Assembly: GCA_015062715.1 (NCBI GenBank)
Contig: SUUD01000002.1
Span: forward strand, 1-29,889
DNA length: 29,889 nucleotides
Direction: 5' to 3'
DNA from: Olsenella sp.
GTDB taxonomy: Bacteria > Actinomycetota > Coriobacteriia > Coriobacteriales > Atopobiaceae
The translations under genes were made by a program, and so were the position numbers. Under the pieces are notes generated by a model. It saw nothing but the letters and a program-made list of their open reading frames with translations. It had not been told where the DNA came from and made no database searches. Positions 28,609 through 29,889 of this stretch are shown one piece after another (the first letter of the stretch is position 1; every line of letters starts with the position of its first letter).

Positions 28609-29889
28609 TCAGCTGTTTTGGACCGACCGAGGCCAAATCCCCGTGGGGTGCGCGTAAGGCACGAAGATCATGCTGTCATACGGACTCGACGGCTCCCGTT
28701 TGACCCGGTACGTCTGCGGCAGCACGTACATGAGCGGGCTGAATCCCTCGCCGACGCTGCCCATCATGATGGGGCCGTCGATGCAGGCGCGCAGGGGAGA
28801 GCTGTCGGGGACACGCGCGAAGTCGAGCCAGCAGCGCTCGTATCCGCAGGTAGCGGCTGCGTGGGCGAGCGGGTCGTGCGAGTAGAACGTGTGCGTCATG
28901 CGCCCGTCTCCCTTGGGCAGGTTGACCTCGGCCCTGAAGAAGTCGGTGCCGATCGCGTAGTACGCCCCGCCCAGCTCGTCGGCGAGCAGATTTCCCATCA
29001 CCTTGGCATCGGGCCCGTAGGCGCCGGTCTGCTCGATGTGGCCGTTATGCGCAGAGACGAGGATGCACGGGTTGCCGCGCTGCTCCTCCTGTTCGAGGAT
29101 CCACAGCGCGTTCTCCGCCATGAAGCGGTCCCGCAGCCCGTAGCCGTCGGGGGAGTTGGCGGCCCTTCCCAGCTCGTCGTTCTGGAGGAGGCATTCGACC
29201 AGGTGGAGCGCGAGGCGCGTGTCCTCATCTTCTGGCAGCGCTTCGAGCTGTTGTCGGGCTGCCTCGTACGTCGTCTTGACGAGGTTCCGGTCGAGGCCGT
29301 CGGGATGCTCGTCGCGCAGTTGCCCAAGGCTCTCGAGACCCGCGGTGTCAAGCCCACGTGCGCGCATCCTCTCAAGAAGGAGCTGGTGGCTGTGCTCATA
29401 GCTCTGCAGGTCGAAGCCGTAGAAGCGCAGGTCATCGCCCGGGGCGGCGGTCTCGTTATACGCGCGCATCCACGAGATGAGCTCCGCCATCTGATCGGTG
29501 CGGTAGAGGGAAAAGTCGAGGTTGCCAACCGCCTCCTCGAGCGTGCCCTCGCCGCCGTGTATGTAGCGGTTGACCAGCTCGCAGCTCCCGGCGTCCGCCT
29601 CCAATGCGAAGGCGCGTACCCCGTGGCGCTCCACCAGCACCTTGAGCACGTCGAGCTTAAGCTCTTGGAACTCCCTGTTGCCATGGGTTGCCTCGCCGAG
29701 GGCCACGACGCGCGTCCCCGCGGGAATCTCGATGCTCGAGACCTCCGCCGCGTACCGCGCGAACTCGTCCGCGTCTGCGGACGGCCCGGTGCCAAAGCCG
29801 CCGAACCGCGACCAGACGCCCCCGGCTATGACGCATGCCGCAAAGACCGCGAGCACAGCAACGAGGCATCCGCCCCTCTTGACGTTCCT
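28609..29889 (-). CDS. Erythromycin-esterase-family protein (5' end outside window)
   Basis: At least 426 codons remain open to the window edge, so the true start lies beyond 29889. The visible N-terminus has basic residues (NVKRGG) then a hydrophobic stretch AVLAVFAACVIAGGVW, a signal peptide or membrane anchor, so the enzyme acts outside the membrane. The family motif VVALGEATHGNREFQELK is near the beginning of the domain, with FALEADAG and a later SAHNGHIEQTG. The family includes macrolide-ring esterases and succinoglycan-type hydrolases; many members have no known substrate. Resistance to macrolides is not implied by sequence alone. Confidence 0.85.
   Translation of the reverse strand, partial: RNVKRGGCLVAVLAVFAACVIAGGVWSRFGGFGTGPSADADEFARYAAEVSSIEIPAGTRVVALGEATHGNREFQELKLDVLKVLVERHGVRAFALEADAGSCELVNRYIHGGEGTLEEAVGNLDFSLYRTDQMAELISWMRAYNETAAPGDDLRFYGFDLQSYEHSHQLLLERMRARGLDTAGLESLGQLRDEHPDGLDRNLVKTTYEAARQQLEALPEDEDTRLALHLVECLLQNDELGRAANSPDGYGLRDRFMAENALWILEQEEQRGNPCILVSAHNGHIEQTGAYGPDAKVMGNLLADELGGAYYAIGTDFFRAEVNLPKGDGRMTHTFYSHDPLAHAAATCGYERCWLDFARVPDSSPLRACIDGPIMMGSVGEGFSPLMYVLPQTYRVKREPSSPYDSMIFVPYAHPTGIWPRSVQNS

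Noticed and set aside
28609..29889. Calling the esterase-family gene a macrolide-resistance gene
   Set aside because: The family is broad; an anchored N-terminus and chromosomal context give no support for resistance.

Overview
The window reads as a high-GC actinobacterial chromosome segment, most likely from the class Coriobacteriia (Olsenella/Atopobium/Collinsella-like). The placement is an inference from base composition, GTG starts, small-gene style and GGGACA-type palindromes; no rRNA or other marker gene is present. Its dominant theme is ribosomally made, post-translationally modified peptides (RiPPs). Several RiPP loci lie close together, two of them paralogous, and are separated by housekeeping genes, gene remnants and a repeated riboswitch-like element. 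No peptide exporter is seen.

Left end (1-3812): a textbook preQ1-I riboswitch controls a queuosine-precursor transporter, with a translationally coupled short-chain dehydrogenase. A perfect 64-bp-arm palindrome then separates these from a minus-strand ECF sigma factor, a 74-residue leader-like small protein and a ferredoxin-type aldo/keto reductase.

RiPP locus 1 (3963-6868): a stand-alone LanM-type dehydratase (DUF4135, no LanC cyclase domain) is translationally coupled to an iron-sulfur flavoprotein. It converges through a two-way terminator on a Nif11-type precursor peptide. RiPP locus 2 (7029-10645, minus strand): two radical SAM/SPASM maturases, a short Cys-rich precursor and a C39-like cysteine peptidase.

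Middle (10.7-17.7 kb): four TPP-riboswitch-like elements occur in the window (10.7, 14.6, 16.6 and 27.8 kb). Each is followed by a terminator (degenerate in the last) and then a conserved GAATCGGCGAGCGGTTG-type box, and none precedes a thiamin gene. Around them lie a frameshifted metallo-beta-lactamase-fold gene, a HAD phosphatase, truncated arginase-family and GH1 genes, an AAA/DUF4143 ATPase and an XRE/zinc-ribbon regulator.

RiPP locus 3 (17.7-22.9 kb): an unidentified 337-aa protein, a geranylgeranyl-reductase-like FAD enzyme, a SPASM maturase, and a PoyD-like peptide epimerase broken by a stop codon and a frameshift. Remnants of another SPASM enzyme and of a Nif11 precursor follow. RiPP locus 4 (23.1-27.8 kb) is a lower-GC paralogue of locus 1: a dehydratase with a G7-tract frameshift, an iron-sulfur flavoprotein, the same convergent terminator, three Nif11 precursors, and two odd proteins with a double-Gly motif near the N-terminus. 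A second copy of the riboswitch-like element plus XRE/zinc-ribbon gene follows, then an erythromycin-esterase-family gene running off the right edge.

Working model (inference): the cyclase-less dehydratase and the iron-sulfur flavoprotein act as a pair on Nif11-led cores carrying three cysteines and a conserved motif near the C-terminus. They might form dehydro-amino acids and reduce them, or do a different kinase-like or redox chemistry, because the catalytic-loop His of LanM is Thr in both paralogues. A GCGTATCAT-like motif upstream of seven of these genes suggests shared expression.
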